Part shown: positions 9,198 to 18,800 of the stretch, piece by piece
Layout: the number at the start of each line of letters is the position of its first letter
Position numbering within the stretch: position 1 is the stretch's first letter
The notes under the pieces: generated by a model
Seen by the model: the letters and a program-made list of their open reading frames with translations, nothing else
The model's database searches: none
What the model was told of the DNA's origin: nothing
Translations under genes and position numbers: made by a program
Origin: an uncultured Prevotellaceae bacterium
GTDB taxonomy: Bacteria; Bacteroidota; Bacteroidia; Bacteroidales; Bacteroidaceae
Length of the DNA: 64,000 nucleotides
Direction of reading: 5' to 3'
Assembly (NCBI GenBank): GCA_947176535.1
Contig: CAMWQU010000003.1
Span: forward strand, 1-64,000

Positions 9198-10139
9198 TTA
9201 TCTCTCTGCTCGCATCGGGTTGTTGAGGAAGTCTTCGTAAGAGAGGCGGATGCCGTCTTCGAGTTCGGTCTTGTATTCCCAACCGAGGGCTTTGGCTTTG
9301 GAGACATCGAGGAGCTTGCGTGGGGTGCCATTGGGACGGGTGGTGTCCCACTTGATCTGACCTTCGTAACCGATGACTTTGGCTACCAGTTCGGTGAGGG
9401 CCTTGATGGTGAGTTCCTTGCCCGTACCGGCATTGACGGTCTCGTCACCCGAGTAGTTGTTCATGAGGAAGACGCAGAGGTTGGCAAGGTCGTCAACATA
9501 GAGGAACTCGCGAAGGGGTGAACCATCGCCCCAGCAGGTTACCTCGGGGAGTCCAGCCTCCTTGGCCTCATGGAACCTGCGGATGAGGGCAGGAAGGACA
9601 TGGGAGTGCTCGGGATGGTAGTTGTCGTTGGGACCATAGAGGTTGGTAGGCATGAGGGAGATATAGTCGGTTCCGTACTGTTTGTTGAGATACTCGCAAT
9701 ACTTGAGTCCGGAAATCTTGGCGAGCGCATAGGCTTCGTTGGTCTTCTCAAGCTCTGATGTCAGCAAGCACGACTCTAGCATGGGCTGTGGAGCCATACG
9801 GGGGTAGATGCATGAAGAGCCGAGGAATTCGAGTTTCTTGCAGCCGTTCTTCCATGCGGAATGGATGACATTCATCTCGAGGATCATGTTGTCGTACATG
9901 AAGTCGGCAAGGGCACTCTGGTTGGCGATGATGCCACCTACCTTGGCAGCAGCAAGGAAGACGTATTCGGGACGCTCCAGGGCGAAGAAGGCTTCTACCA
10001 GATCCTGACGGGTGAGGTCGAGTTCCTTGTGGGTGCGTGTGATTATGTTGGTGTAGCCCTGGCGCTGGAGTTCACGCACGATGGCGGAACCTACCATTCC
10101 ACGATGGCCTGCTACATAGATTTTACTATTTAATTCCAT
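9198..10139 (-). CDS. fcl: GDP-L-fucose synthase
   Basis: A 313-residue dual 3,5-epimerase/4-reductase. It starts with IYVAGHRGMVGSAIVREL (NADPH loop) and has the YALAKISG YxxxK and the SCIYPRMAPQP stretch characteristic of Fcl/WcaG. It converts the Gmd product into GDP-L-fucose in the cytoplasm, for transfer to surface polysaccharide; in Bacteroidales fucose is also used to decorate glycoproteins. It follows the manA gene by 18 bp and so is in the same transcript. Length is normal and catalytic residues are intact. Confidence 0.96.
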   Translation of the reverse strand: MELNSKIYVAGHRGMVGSAIVRELQRQGYTNIITRTHKELDLTRQDLVEAFFALERPEYVFLAAAKVGGIIANQSALADFMYDNMILEMNVIHSAWKNGCKKLEFLGSSCIYPRMAPQPMLESCLLTSELEKTNEAYALAKISGLKYCEYLNKQYGTDYISLMPTNLYGPNDNYHPEHSHVLPALIRRFHEAKEAGLPEVTCWGDGSPLREFLYVDDLANLCVFLMNNYSGDETVNAGTGKELTIKALTELVAKVIGYEGQIKWDTTRPNGTPRKLLDVSKAKALGWEYKTELEDGIRLSYEDFLNNPMRAER

Positions 10140-10157
10140 ATCTTGTATTTTCTATTT

Positions 10158-11504
10158 TCAATTCATGTGGAAGAAGTCGGATATCATGCGAGTGATGGAC
10201 TTTTTATTATTGATGAAGACTTCGAGAAGCTTGGAAGACCCTCTCCCGTCCTCTCCCTTAGATGGCGAGGGGATATGGATGATGTCGTAATCGGCAATGG
10301 CGGCTGGTATGAGGCAGGAGGTGTCCTTGGGGAGGGTGATCTCATCGCCTGTGGCTCGCGTGCGGATTCGGCAGTCGGTGGTACCGAGGTTCATGAGGAT
10401 GACAAAGGAGTCGTACTTGATCATGTTGCGATGGAACTGATCGGTTGTCTCAATGACCTTTATTGAGAAATAAGGTGTGTTGAGCAACTCGTTGGCTTCG
10501 TCTTGATTCTCGGTATGTTCGGTTTTGTACTCGGGATATACCTGAAAATCGATGGCTTGGGCGGCAAGGTCGGTATGGAGCTCGCGAGGACGGCCATCGA
10601 GTCCGGGGCGGTTGTAGTCGAAGATGCGATAGGTGACATCGGATGACTGCTGGACTTCGGCAAGACGGATGCCTCCACAAATGGCATGTACCCTGCCTGC
10701 AGGCAGATAGAATACATCGCCCTTGTGGACTTCGTGCTTTGCGAGAACCTGAGTAATGGTACCGTTGGCTACCCGAAACTTGTACTCCTCGGGGGTGATG
10801 TGCTGACGGAAGCCGGCATAGAGATAGGCTCCGGGGGCAGCATCGAGGATGTACCACATCTCGGATTTGCCGAGTTTGTTGTGCTCGCGACGAGCCATGG
10901 CATCATCGGGGTGCACCTGTATGGAGAGATCCTGATGGGCATCAATGATCTTGGTGAGGAGGGGTAGTTGGTTGCCAAAGCGGAGAACTGTCTGTCGGCC
11001 AAGGATCTCTTGTGGGCGACGGGCAATGACCTCGGAGAGGTTGTAGCGTGCCCAGGTACCGTTCTCTACTTCGGACTCGGAATTGGGTACGGAGGAGACG
11101 GTCCAGTCTTCGGTGCCCCAGACGAGGGTCTTGCGATTGGGCTTGAAGAGCATGGGGTAGAGCTTGTTGCGGGAGGCCTCGATGACGCATCCGATGGTCA
11201 TGATGCGGGTGGAGGTGAGGGCTCGGAGCTCGTGGGAGGTGCATTTGTCGACATAGACGAAGGAGTCTTTTCGGCAAACGGTATGCTCGTCATTGAGCAC
11301 GATTTCGAGTTCGCCATCAAGGACATAGAATGCCTCTTGCATATCGGGATGGATATGGGCGGTGGCGATTTCGCCTGCACGGAGTTGGGTGACTGCTATC
11401 TGGGTGAGGGAGCAGCCGGACTCGTTGGAGGAAAGCAAGACGCGCTTGCTTCCCACTCCGTGGGAGGTGGTGACGGGTTGTATGTCTTCGAGTTGGCGGA
11501 TCAT
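10158..11504 (-). CDS. manA: Mannose-6-phosphate isomerase with N-terminal cupin
   Basis: A 448-residue protein counted from the ATG at 11504; an upstream in-frame ATG at 11585 would add 27 residues overlapping the ugd remnant and is unlikely. Residues ~1-120 form an extra cupin (AHIHPDMQEAFYVLDGELEI, VYVDKCTSHELRA). The rest is class I phosphomannose isomerase with zinc-site motifs SIQVHPDD, EMWYIL and LPAGRVHAI. It interconverts fructose-6-P and mannose-6-P, feeding Gmd and Fcl. Near the C-terminus, between DYDIIHIP and SSKLLEVF, an extra ~11-residue polar insert (SPSKGEDGRG) is encoded by a short CT/GA-rich palindromic segment (plus strand about 10232-10275), which looks like a repeat that landed in frame. 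The enzyme core is otherwise normal. Confidence 0.88.
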   Translation of the reverse strand: MIRQLEDIQPVTTSHGVGSKRVLLSSNESGCSLTQIAVTQLRAGEIATAHIHPDMQEAFYVLDGELEIVLNDEHTVCRKDSFVYVDKCTSHELRALTSTRIMTIGCVIEASRNKLYPMLFKPNRKTLVWGTEDWTVSSVPNSESEVENGTWARYNLSEVIARRPQEILGRQTVLRFGNQLPLLTKIIDAHQDLSIQVHPDDAMARREHNKLGKSEMWYILDAAPGAYLYAGFRQHITPEEYKFRVANGTITQVLAKHEVHKGDVFYLPAGRVHAICGGIRLAEVQQSSDVTYRIFDYNRPGLDGRPRELHTDLAAQAIDFQVYPEYKTEHTENQDEANELLNTPYFSIKVIETTDQFHRNMIKYDSFVILMNLGTTDCRIRTRATGDEITLPKDTSCLIPAAIADYDIIHIPSPSKGEDGRGSSKLLEVFINNKKSITRMISDFFHMN

Positions 11505-11527
11505 GGAATCTCTATAATGAGGTACTT

Positions 11528-11839
11528 TTAATCGCGACGGAAAATGTCGCATGTATATACATTCTCTTCTACATCTGCAAGGCATTCGTCAAAACGATTG
11601 GCAATGATAGCCTTTGATTCTGCCTTGAACTTTGCGAGATCGTTGACTACAAACCAACCGAAAAAGGTTTCGCCATCAGCAAGGGTTGGTTCATAAATAA
11701 TGATATTGGTACCTTTGGCCTTGATGCGCTTCATGATGCCTTGAATGGCACTCTGACGGAAGTTGTCTGAATTGGACTTCATTGTTAGGCGGTAGACGCC
11801 TATAGTAGGAATTTCAGCTCTCAATGAAGCCGGTAACAT
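11528..11839 (-). pseudogene. ugd: 3' remnant of a UDP-glucose 6-dehydrogenase gene
   Basis: The frame encodes only the C-terminal UDP-binding domain of a UDP-glucose/GDP-mannose dehydrogenase: [44 protein letters not shown] and the tail [11 protein letters not shown] complete enzyme is about 390-440 residues, so roughly three quarters, including the NAD domain and catalytic Cys, is missing. Recognisable homology begins around 11800; the 44 bp up to upxY carry no trace of the rest. It cannot be active. It is a scar of rearrangement where the second gene of the capsule operon should be. Confidence 0.85.
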
Positions 11840-11883
11840 TCAGTAGCGACCGACAATCTGTAATTGAGCAAAAAGGATAGATT

Positions 11884-12504
11884 TTACTTCAGCGGTTCAA
11901 TATCGGAAATATTGATTTCGCATCGGGCGCAGCCCAGGATTCCTAAAAAGATGCTAAGTTCCCCTTTCCCGTTCGGGGTAGTCACGACCTGCCCTTCAGC
12001 TCCACATAGGGCACCACGGATAACCCTGACCTTGTCGCCCTTGTCGTAATTCGCGGCAGAGACCTCAACCGGCGTGTCAGCATGTTCCAGAATGAAACGA
12101 AGTCTCCGAATCTGTTCGTCGGGGATAACCGCCACCGGCCGACCGAAGTCATGGGCGGCAGCCCTGTCCACGAGGAAGCGAAAGATGAAAGACAGTGCAA
12201 CGATTTTTCTTCTTTCCTGTTCGGTACAACGAACAAATACCATAGACCCGATTACCACGCGGTACACGGTCTTTCGCTTCCCGTTGCGCCACCTCCGCAC
12301 TGTTTTTTGCGTAGCAACGTAACTTTCGATACCGAGTTGAGTGAGTTTCTCAGCCGAAGCCACCTCCGCATTATGGTTCACAATGGCTACGTACCAACGC
12401 TTTTTACCTACGCCTACGGCACCGTCAGCGTCCTGAAACACTGGCGTAACGCTTGAATTTTCGGCTTTTTCAGGTGTACTCACGTTACTCAAGAAACCTG
12501 ACAT
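11884..12504 (-). CDS. upxY: UpxY-family capsule transcription antiterminator (NusG paralogue)
   Basis: A 206-residue NusG-like protein. After a ~33-residue leader, KRWYVAIVNHNAEVASAEKL opens the NGN domain (about residues 35-135) and KGDKVRVIRGALCGAEGQVV forms the KOW domain (about 150-180). UpxY proteins are encoded first in Bacteroides-type capsule loci and keep RNA polymerase transcribing through the long untranslated leader and operon. Its position at the head of the leftward sugar genes fits this exactly. The partner antagonist upxZ, usually next, is not present; a ugd fragment stands there instead. A -7 box lies ~57 bp upstream. Confidence 0.93.
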   Translation of the reverse strand: MSGFLSNVSTPEKAENSSVTPVFQDADGAVGVGKKRWYVAIVNHNAEVASAEKLTQLGIESYVATQKTVRRWRNGKRKTVYRVVIGSMVFVRCTEQERRKIVALSFIFRFLVDRAAAHDFGRPVAVIPDEQIRRLRFILEHADTPVEVSAANYDKGDKVRVIRGALCGAEGQVVTTPNGKGELSIFLGILGCARCEINISDIEPLK

Positions 12505-12560
12505 TAAGTTGTTAGAATATACCTCTTTATTTATAAAATAAGAGCGTATAAACCTGACTG

Positions 12561-12568
12561 CAAAGTTA
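12561..12568 (-). promoter_or_regulatory. Promoter -7 element of the capsule operon
   Basis: Read on the minus strand the box is TAACTTTG, an exact TAnnTTTG match, ending 57 bp before the upxY start codon. A TTTTG lies upstream but at shorter spacing than the usual 19-21 nt, so the -33 element is unclear. No flanking inverted repeats of an invertible promoter were found around it. Confidence 0.6.
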
Positions 12569-12742
12569 CGTATTTTGCAAAAGATAAAAAAATAATTTGC
12601 AAGAAATCAAGGCGATTACATCAAAAATAACTTAAAAGTTGCCGGATGAAGTGCAAAACCGACCGCTCGTCGCGCTTGTTTCCGTGCCAAACGCTCGCAC
12701 TCGTCACGGGCTCCTTTTGCTTTCGCCCCTACATGGACTACA

Positions 12743-12808
12743 TTATTCAGAGGCGACCGGTTAATTATTCGCTCACCTTTGAATAATTAACCGGTCGCCT
12801 CTGAATAA
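12743..12808 (+). repeat. 66-bp palindromic element, copy 1
   Basis: A perfect 28-bp inverted repeat (arms 12743-12770 and 12781-12808) around the loop GCTCACCTTT. It begins TTATTCAGAGGCGACC and ends mirror-image. It lies just after the GH2 gene and upstream of upxY. The outer flanks GGACT and AGTC continue the symmetry. Three further copies are at 20385, 42564 and 48736. Confidence 0.95.
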
Positions 12809-12866
12809 ACAAGTCGTGCGGACGCTTCGAAAAGAACTACCAGTTCCGCAGGTTCCAGTTCGCGGT

Positions 12867-15824
12867 TTACTTGTCGATATGCTGAAGGAGGTCGCACTCC
12901 ACGATTCGCAGTTCATGGCGCACCTTGTCCCCGTCTTTCACCTTAAACAGATCCAGTTCGTTGGCAACCGGGGCGGTCAGTTCGGTGATGCTGCCGAAAG
13001 AATCCGAATCAGACGCTTCGCCGCGCAGCCGTATGGTTATTGTCCGGGCCGGGGCAGCAGGGGCAAGGGGCAAATGGACGTAGCCCAGTGACACGGGCGT
13101 CTTGCCCTCCCATACCAGTGTGTTGTCCGCAAATATCTGGAGCGGGTATTCCCGCTTCCGCCATCCCGTCAGTTTCATCACCACTTCGTCCACCCGCGTC
13201 GGCGATTCCAGTTCGTAGCGAATCCATGCCGTCTCTAATCGGCCGTCGTTCTTCCATTCCGTGTCCTCGCTGTCGTCGATAGAACGGAGGGCCTCCTCCT
13301 GATTGCATCCGGCCACCACCCGACGGCAAGCGACCGTGCGCTTCAAGTCCCTGTATGACGGGGCGGCGGGCGTTTCTCCACGCACAAACTGCAGCGGACT
13401 GTCCTCCGCATCCGCCCTCGCCGGCAGACAGATAGAAGTGGGGGCAAGTCCATCGGCCGACACAGTGACTACTACATCTCCCTCCTCACCGGTGCTACGG
13501 ACGAGTACTCTGTTCACGCCACATTCCAGCGGCAGGTCAAGCGAGCGGATGCAGTTCGTGCCGAGACTGTCCCGACCGATGCCGCCTATCCACTCTGCGG
13601 GGCCTTCGATGGTGAAGTACAGCATGTTGCGGGCTATCGGATTTCGCTGCCCCTTGCTGTCCACGGCCTCAATTTCCAGCAGAGCCATGTCCGCCCCGTC
13701 GGCCTTCAGCCGGTGGTCTTTCACGTTGGTCATGCGCAGCGCTACCGCCTCGCCGGCCGTCATGAGGCTATGCTCCGACAGCACCTCGCCGTTCTCTCCA
13801 TACGATACGGCTTTCAGGCATCCGGCCTCAAAGGGCACATTCTCGAAGACGTGGAGGAAGTGATACGCCACGGAGTCTCTGCCGGTCTCCCGACCATTGA
13901 TAAAGAGTTTTACCAGAGGGGCATCGCTCACCACATAGACCGGCTTCACCACCGGCTGCCGGCGGGCGTCCGCATAGTTCCAGTGGCCAACGATGTGCGT
14001 CATCGACGTGTCCGGAGTGACCCACCCGTTCCACATCACCTGATGGGCAAAGAACGCATCCTTGGGCAGGCGCATGGCATCCACTACGCCGGACGTGCGG
14101 TAGTTCGATTCTCCACGACAGTGCGTGTTGGTATCGGAGAAGATAATCTTAGTTCCTCCGTTGGAGACACGCTTTCCCGTGCCGGGCCGCTCCATCCAGT
14201 AATCATACCATCGGCGCACCATCTCGACGGCAAACTCATCGTTGTTCTGGTTGTAGGCCGATGCGTCCGCGTTCCGGTACAACGGGCCGTCTCCGTGTTT
14301 GTGGAACGGCGGCGACCAGTTGTCCCAATAACGCCTGAGTGCCTCATCGCGGCAGTATTCCATGGCCCACACCGGTTTACCTGCGGACTTGTTGATGTAC
14401 AGCATTTCGCCGCCATATTCGGCGTACGTGGCCTTGTTTAGCATCTCTCGGCATCCGATGGCCCGCCCGCCGTAGGGGTCGTAGGTGTCCCGCAGCACTT
14501 TCATCTCTTTCATGTGTTCCTCGCTAATACCCTTGTTACCGCATTCGTAGAAAAGTATCGAGGGATTATTGCGGTTGTAGATGATGGCATCCCGCATGAG
14601 CTCTACTCTCTGTTCCCAGTGCCGACCGGTTGCGTCCCTTTCCGCATCTCCCGCCGGCATGGCTTGTATCAGTCCCACTCTGTCGCACGACTCGATGTCC
14701 TGTTTCCACGGACACACGTGCATCCAACGCACGAGATTGCCGCCCGAACGCACCATCAGTTCGTTGCTGTAATCGCTGAGCCATGCGGGAACGGACATGC
14801 CCACGCCGGGCCATTCGTTGGAGGTGCGTTGGGCATATCCGTGCATCATCAGCACACGGTCGTTGAGGTACGTCATGCCGTCGCGGAACGCCGTTTTGCG
14901 GAATCCCGTCACCGTGGTCTGCCGGTCATGACTCTTTCCTTTGTAACGCAGATAAGTATGGATGTCATACAGATAGCCGTAACCCCACGACCAGAAGTGC
15001 AAACCGCCGACCGTCTTTTCCGCACTCACCGTCCGCGTGTCTCCCGCTTCGATGCTGAAAGGCCCGGACGTGAAGGAAGCGACGGGCGTGCCGTCCCGGT
15101 CGATGATGTCCACGCAGTAAGTGAAAGTCTGACGCTTGCCGGTCTCGTTCTTTATCTCCGATTCGGCGTGCACCGTTGCTGTCCGCCCCTCCACGTCGAT
15201 GTCTTTCGCATAGATGTATGTACCCGTTGTGCCTAGCGCGGAGTAGAGGGGAAGGGTCTGATAGAGCAGGTCTGTCACGTGCAGGCGGACATTCTTCGGC
15301 AGTCCCCCGTAGTTGGCATTGAAGTTCTTGTTGTTCCATTGAAAGGAGGCCGGCGTAAGGGTGTTGTTGGGCAGACCGTTGCCGTCGGTAAGCACTTCTC
15401 CGTCTGTCGGTGTACCTTTCTCCTTGTAAGACCACGAATTGTCAGTCCTTACCTCAAGCACATTGCTTTTGCCGATACGCAGAAAGGGCGTGAGATCGAA
15501 GCCGAAAGCCATTACCCCGTTCTCGTGCAGACCGATGCGGCTGCCGTTGAGGAAAACCTCCGCGGCCTGTCGTGCCCCCTCGAACTCGATGAAAACCTTT
15601 TTCCCTTTCCAAGTCTTCAGGGCGACAAACTCTTTCCGGTACGTCACGGTATCTGCCGGCAACTTCTCGATAGGAACTCTGAAAGCGTCCGTCTCATTCC
15701 ATGCCCTCGGCAGCGTTACCTTCTTGCCGTTCATCATCCAGTCGGCATTGAAGTTTATCGCCCGTTGGGCGGTCGCCGTCGCGGCACACGCAACGGCGAA
15801 CAGTATTGCAACTACCTTTTTCAT
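12867..15824 (-). CDS. Secreted glycoside hydrolase family 2 enzyme with C-terminal discoidin-like domain
   Basis: A 985-residue exported enzyme with a cleavable signal peptide (MKKVVAILFAVACAATATAQ). Order: GH2 sugar-binding jelly roll (residues ~30-190), immunoglobulin-like domain (~200-300), TIM barrel (~310-600), further beta domains, and a final F5/8 type C-like module (~850-950). The presumed nucleophile is Glu489 in VWAMEYCRDE. At the acid/base site the usual GNE reads ECGNKGIS, with Lys431 instead of Glu and a Glu at 427. Its start overlaps the PL11 stop by 4 bp (ATGA), so it works with that lyase, probably trimming galactose or a similar sugar from rhamnogalacturonan. Substrate is inferred from context only. 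Confidence 0.87.
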   Translation of the reverse strand: MKKVVAILFAVACAATATAQRAINFNADWMMNGKKVTLPRAWNETDAFRVPIEKLPADTVTYRKEFVALKTWKGKKVFIEFEGARQAAEVFLNGSRIGLHENGVMAFGFDLTPFLRIGKSNVLEVRTDNSWSYKEKGTPTDGEVLTDGNGLPNNTLTPASFQWNNKNFNANYGGLPKNVRLHVTDLLYQTLPLYSALGTTGTYIYAKDIDVEGRTATVHAESEIKNETGKRQTFTYCVDIIDRDGTPVASFTSGPFSIEAGDTRTVSAEKTVGGLHFWSWGYGYLYDIHTYLRYKGKSHDRQTTVTGFRKTAFRDGMTYLNDRVLMMHGYAQRTSNEWPGVGMSVPAWLSDYSNELMVRSGGNLVRWMHVCPWKQDIESCDRVGLIQAMPAGDAERDATGRHWEQRVELMRDAIIYNRNNPSILFYECGNKGISEEHMKEMKVLRDTYDPYGGRAIGCREMLNKATYAEYGGEMLYINKSAGKPVWAMEYCRDEALRRYWDNWSPPFHKHGDGPLYRNADASAYNQNNDEFAVEMVRRWYDYWMERPGTGKRVSNGGTKIIFSDTNTHCRGESNYRTSGVVDAMRLPKDAFFAHQVMWNGWVTPDTSMTHIVGHWNYADARRQPVVKPVYVVSDAPLVKLFINGRETGRDSVAYHFLHVFENVPFEAGCLKAVSYGENGEVLSEHSLMTAGEAVALRMTNVKDHRLKADGADMALLEIEAVDSKGQRNPIARNMLYFTIEGPAEWIGGIGRDSLGTNCIRSLDLPLECGVNRVLVRSTGEEGDVVVTVSADGLAPTSICLPARADAEDSPLQFVRGETPAAPSYRDLKRTVACRRVVAGCNQEEALRSIDDSEDTEWKNDGRLETAWIRYELESPTRVDEVVMKLTGWRKREYPLQIFADNTLVWEGKTPVSLGYVHLPLAPAAPARTITIRLRGEASDSDSFGSITELTAPVANELDLFKVKDGDKVRHELRIVECDLLQHIDK

Positions 15825-18800
15825 CTTGTAATCACTACTTTCTTTTTATTCCATATATAGATGCCCGGCACCGTAACCCGGTCTATCCGGTTTCCTTTCA
15901 AATCATATATTTCCTTGCCCTCCACGTCGTTGATAGTCAATGCGTCGATGGCCGTGGGGTCTTTCACGACCCTGATGATGCCGTTGCTCTCCAGTTCGCT
16001 GCAGTCCCATGCCAGTCCGGGCGCAGGCTGTGTCGGCACGATAGTAATGTCTCCGGTTACGGAAATGCTTCCCTCGACTTTCAGCACTTTCAGTTCGGCA
16101 TTCTCCGCACACGTGTAGCTGCTGCTGAGCTCGGAGAATACGAACTTCGGGGACGCGAGCGTCACTTTGCCCTTGACGTTCAGCGCGTCACACGTTGTCC
16201 TTGTGGATGTGGAGCGCGTGCGCACTCTGAGGGTTGCCCCCGAGTTCATCGTCAGGTTGCCGTTCAGCGTGAGCGTGCTCACTGCGGTCGATGCAGCCTT
16301 TCCGGCACCGAGGGTACCGCCATTCTGCACGACAACACTGCTCACCATGCCGGTACCATCCAGCAGACCGCCGGAACGCACCGTGATAAGTCCCGTCGTA
16401 ACGGCGGCACTGCTGTTCTTCGCTTCCACCTCGCCCTCGTAGATATTGAGGGGGCCCGCACTCTCGCCGGTCAGCGTCAGAATGCCGGAACCGTATTTGT
16501 TGAGGGTGGCACCGGCATTGAACGTGCCGGCATACGTATCGTTATTGCCGGCATATCCGACATTCCACACACCTGTCGAGATCTGAGCATCGGTAGCCGT
16601 TGAGGCCAGTCCGCCGAGCTGATGCGTGAACGAACCCTCGTTTTTGTCCGAGGAGAAGCCGGCGGCATACACACCGCCCCCCAGTTTCAGGGTGCCTTTT
16701 TTCAGGTTCAGGGCCTGACGCAGGCGGAACTGTCCCGACGCCACCTCCAGTGTACCCCCGAAGTCCGCGCAGTTCGTATAGAAGTCACCCCGGACGTAGG
16801 GGAAGCTAATCCTGAAGGTACCTTCGCCGGAAAGCGTTCCCTGCACCTTACAACGGCTGCCGGCATTGAACGTCAGCGTCTTGCCCTTGTCTATGGTGAC
16901 GGTATTATCGAAAGACGGCACGGCCGACGTACTGTTGTTGTCAAACATGGCTATCGTAGCATTGCCGATGACGTGTATCGGCGATTTCGACTTTCCAAAC
17001 GTCGTGTTCCACGCTCCCATGGCCAGCGTGCCGGCATGGAGCACGGTACCGTTCCACGTGTTTGCCCCTGCATAAGTGATGTTGAGCTGTCCGTTGCCTA
17101 CTTTCTTCATCGTTCCGTTACCGGAAATAAGCCCCTTGAGCGACACCGTGCCCGAAGGAACGGAAATACTGGCCGTGTCGCCGGTGAGCACCACCGTTCT
17201 GTCCGTAGACGTATTGGTATTGTCGATGACCAGCGTGGCCCGGCCTACCTGCAGATTACCATTCTCTCCGGTTCCGATGCTCGACGGCGTACCTTTGTCG
17301 GCAATCTCTTTCACCCGCACTATTCCGCTTTCGAGCACGGTACTGCCCGTGTAGTCGCTCTTCGTCGCATAGAGCGAGAGCGTTCCCTGGCCCTTCTTGT
17401 ACAGGTCTCCGTTACCGGACAGTCCGCCTTTTCCGCTCAAGGCGTATGCCTTTGTCCCGTCGAACGTAACTTTGCCCACGGGCATCAACTCACTGACGGA
17501 GACAGTGGTGGATGCGGCACGGTCATCAAACCACACGCCGTCGCCCGCCACGAACTTCAGTCCTTCGCCCTGTTCGTCGGCCCAGTTGGCAGTCTGGTAG
17601 TCCCATGCTCCCGACTCGCTGCCCGTCCAGTAGATGCGGTCGTAAGGCTGTCTCTGACTGTCGATGGTTAGTTCGATGCGGCCGCCTTTCCCGTCGGTCA
17701 CATTATTTACCGTGTACGAAAGTCCCGTCAGTCCGGCGAACGACACCGTCGAGAGGCTGCCGGTGAATGTTCCCGTATAGTTCATCAGTGTGTAGCACCC
17801 CGGCGCATAATTGCCGGACGTGATGTTGAAGACGAGCGGTGCCGTGAGATTCACATCTCCCTCCACGTTCACCGTACTGCCGTTGTCGATAGCTATCTCG
17901 ATGTATGTCTTACGGTCTATGTTGAGCGTGCTGCCGACGGTCAGCGAGGGCTGAGGCTTCAAACGGCATCCCTCACTGTTGAGTGCGCCCTCGAAGACGA
18001 GGCTCCCCACCTTGCCACTGCCGGCCAATGTGCCGCGCGCCCGGAGGTCTATCTGTCCTTTCACGGTAGCGTTTTTCAGCATTATCGTGCCCTCGGAAAT
18101 GACAACTTTTGCCGTATGCTCCACGTTGCAAGCCACCTCGGCGACGCCCTGCTGGCTCTTCCAGATAATCGTGTTTGCCTGAAGACCGGCGGCATTGGCA
18201 AGCGTCAGCGTCTGCCCTTTCACCGGCATCAGATACAGATTCTCCAACCCTTCCCGGGGAGTGACCGTCGCATTACCCAAAGCAATGCCGCAGACCATAT
18301 TTTTCCCGTCCTCCCTCATGCACGGCGGCAGTTGGGGACGCGGCATGTCGTAGCCGAGATAGAATCCCGGGTCGGGACTCTGATAATAGCCCCTTGTCGT
18401 GCAGTCCGCCCGGTAATGCGGGTCTTCCTGCAGGCAATAGATATGGTTCACATTGGTGGTGTAGTCGGTAGTGAATCCCACGATACCCGTGTTCACTCCG
18501 TCCACCTCGCGGTTCAGGATGAGTTCCTCGCGCCAGTCGCCGATGATGTCGCCCCAGAACTTCCCTCTTTTTCCGTTGCTCGACTTCAGGGTGTAGCCCG
18601 ATTCCTTGGCCATTTCTATCAGTCGGCCATTCCGGAAGTCGCGTATGTCGGCATTGTACCCGCTACCGTCGGGCGAGTCCACCCGTTCCCGGTCCAGTTC
18701 GCCGTCCCACCAGATACCCTCCGTAGGGAAATATCCGGTCAGTCCCTCTATCTTTTCTCCTCTCGCGTCAAATACCTGATAACCATCCATCGTGGAGAAC

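Larger units (their letters stand above)
12505..12866. other. 362-bp intergenic region: capsule promoter and palindromic element copy 1
   Basis: Contains the upxY promoter on the right-hand flank of that gene, then GC-rich DNA of no recognised content (about 12650-12740), the 66-bp palindrome at 12743-12808 and about 58 bp of unremarkable sequence before the GH2 stop codon. Confidence 0.7.

Noticed and set aside
12505-12866. Invertible capsule promoter
   Set aside because: The only inverted repeat here is the 66-bp hairpin, with a 10-nt loop and no promoter inside it.
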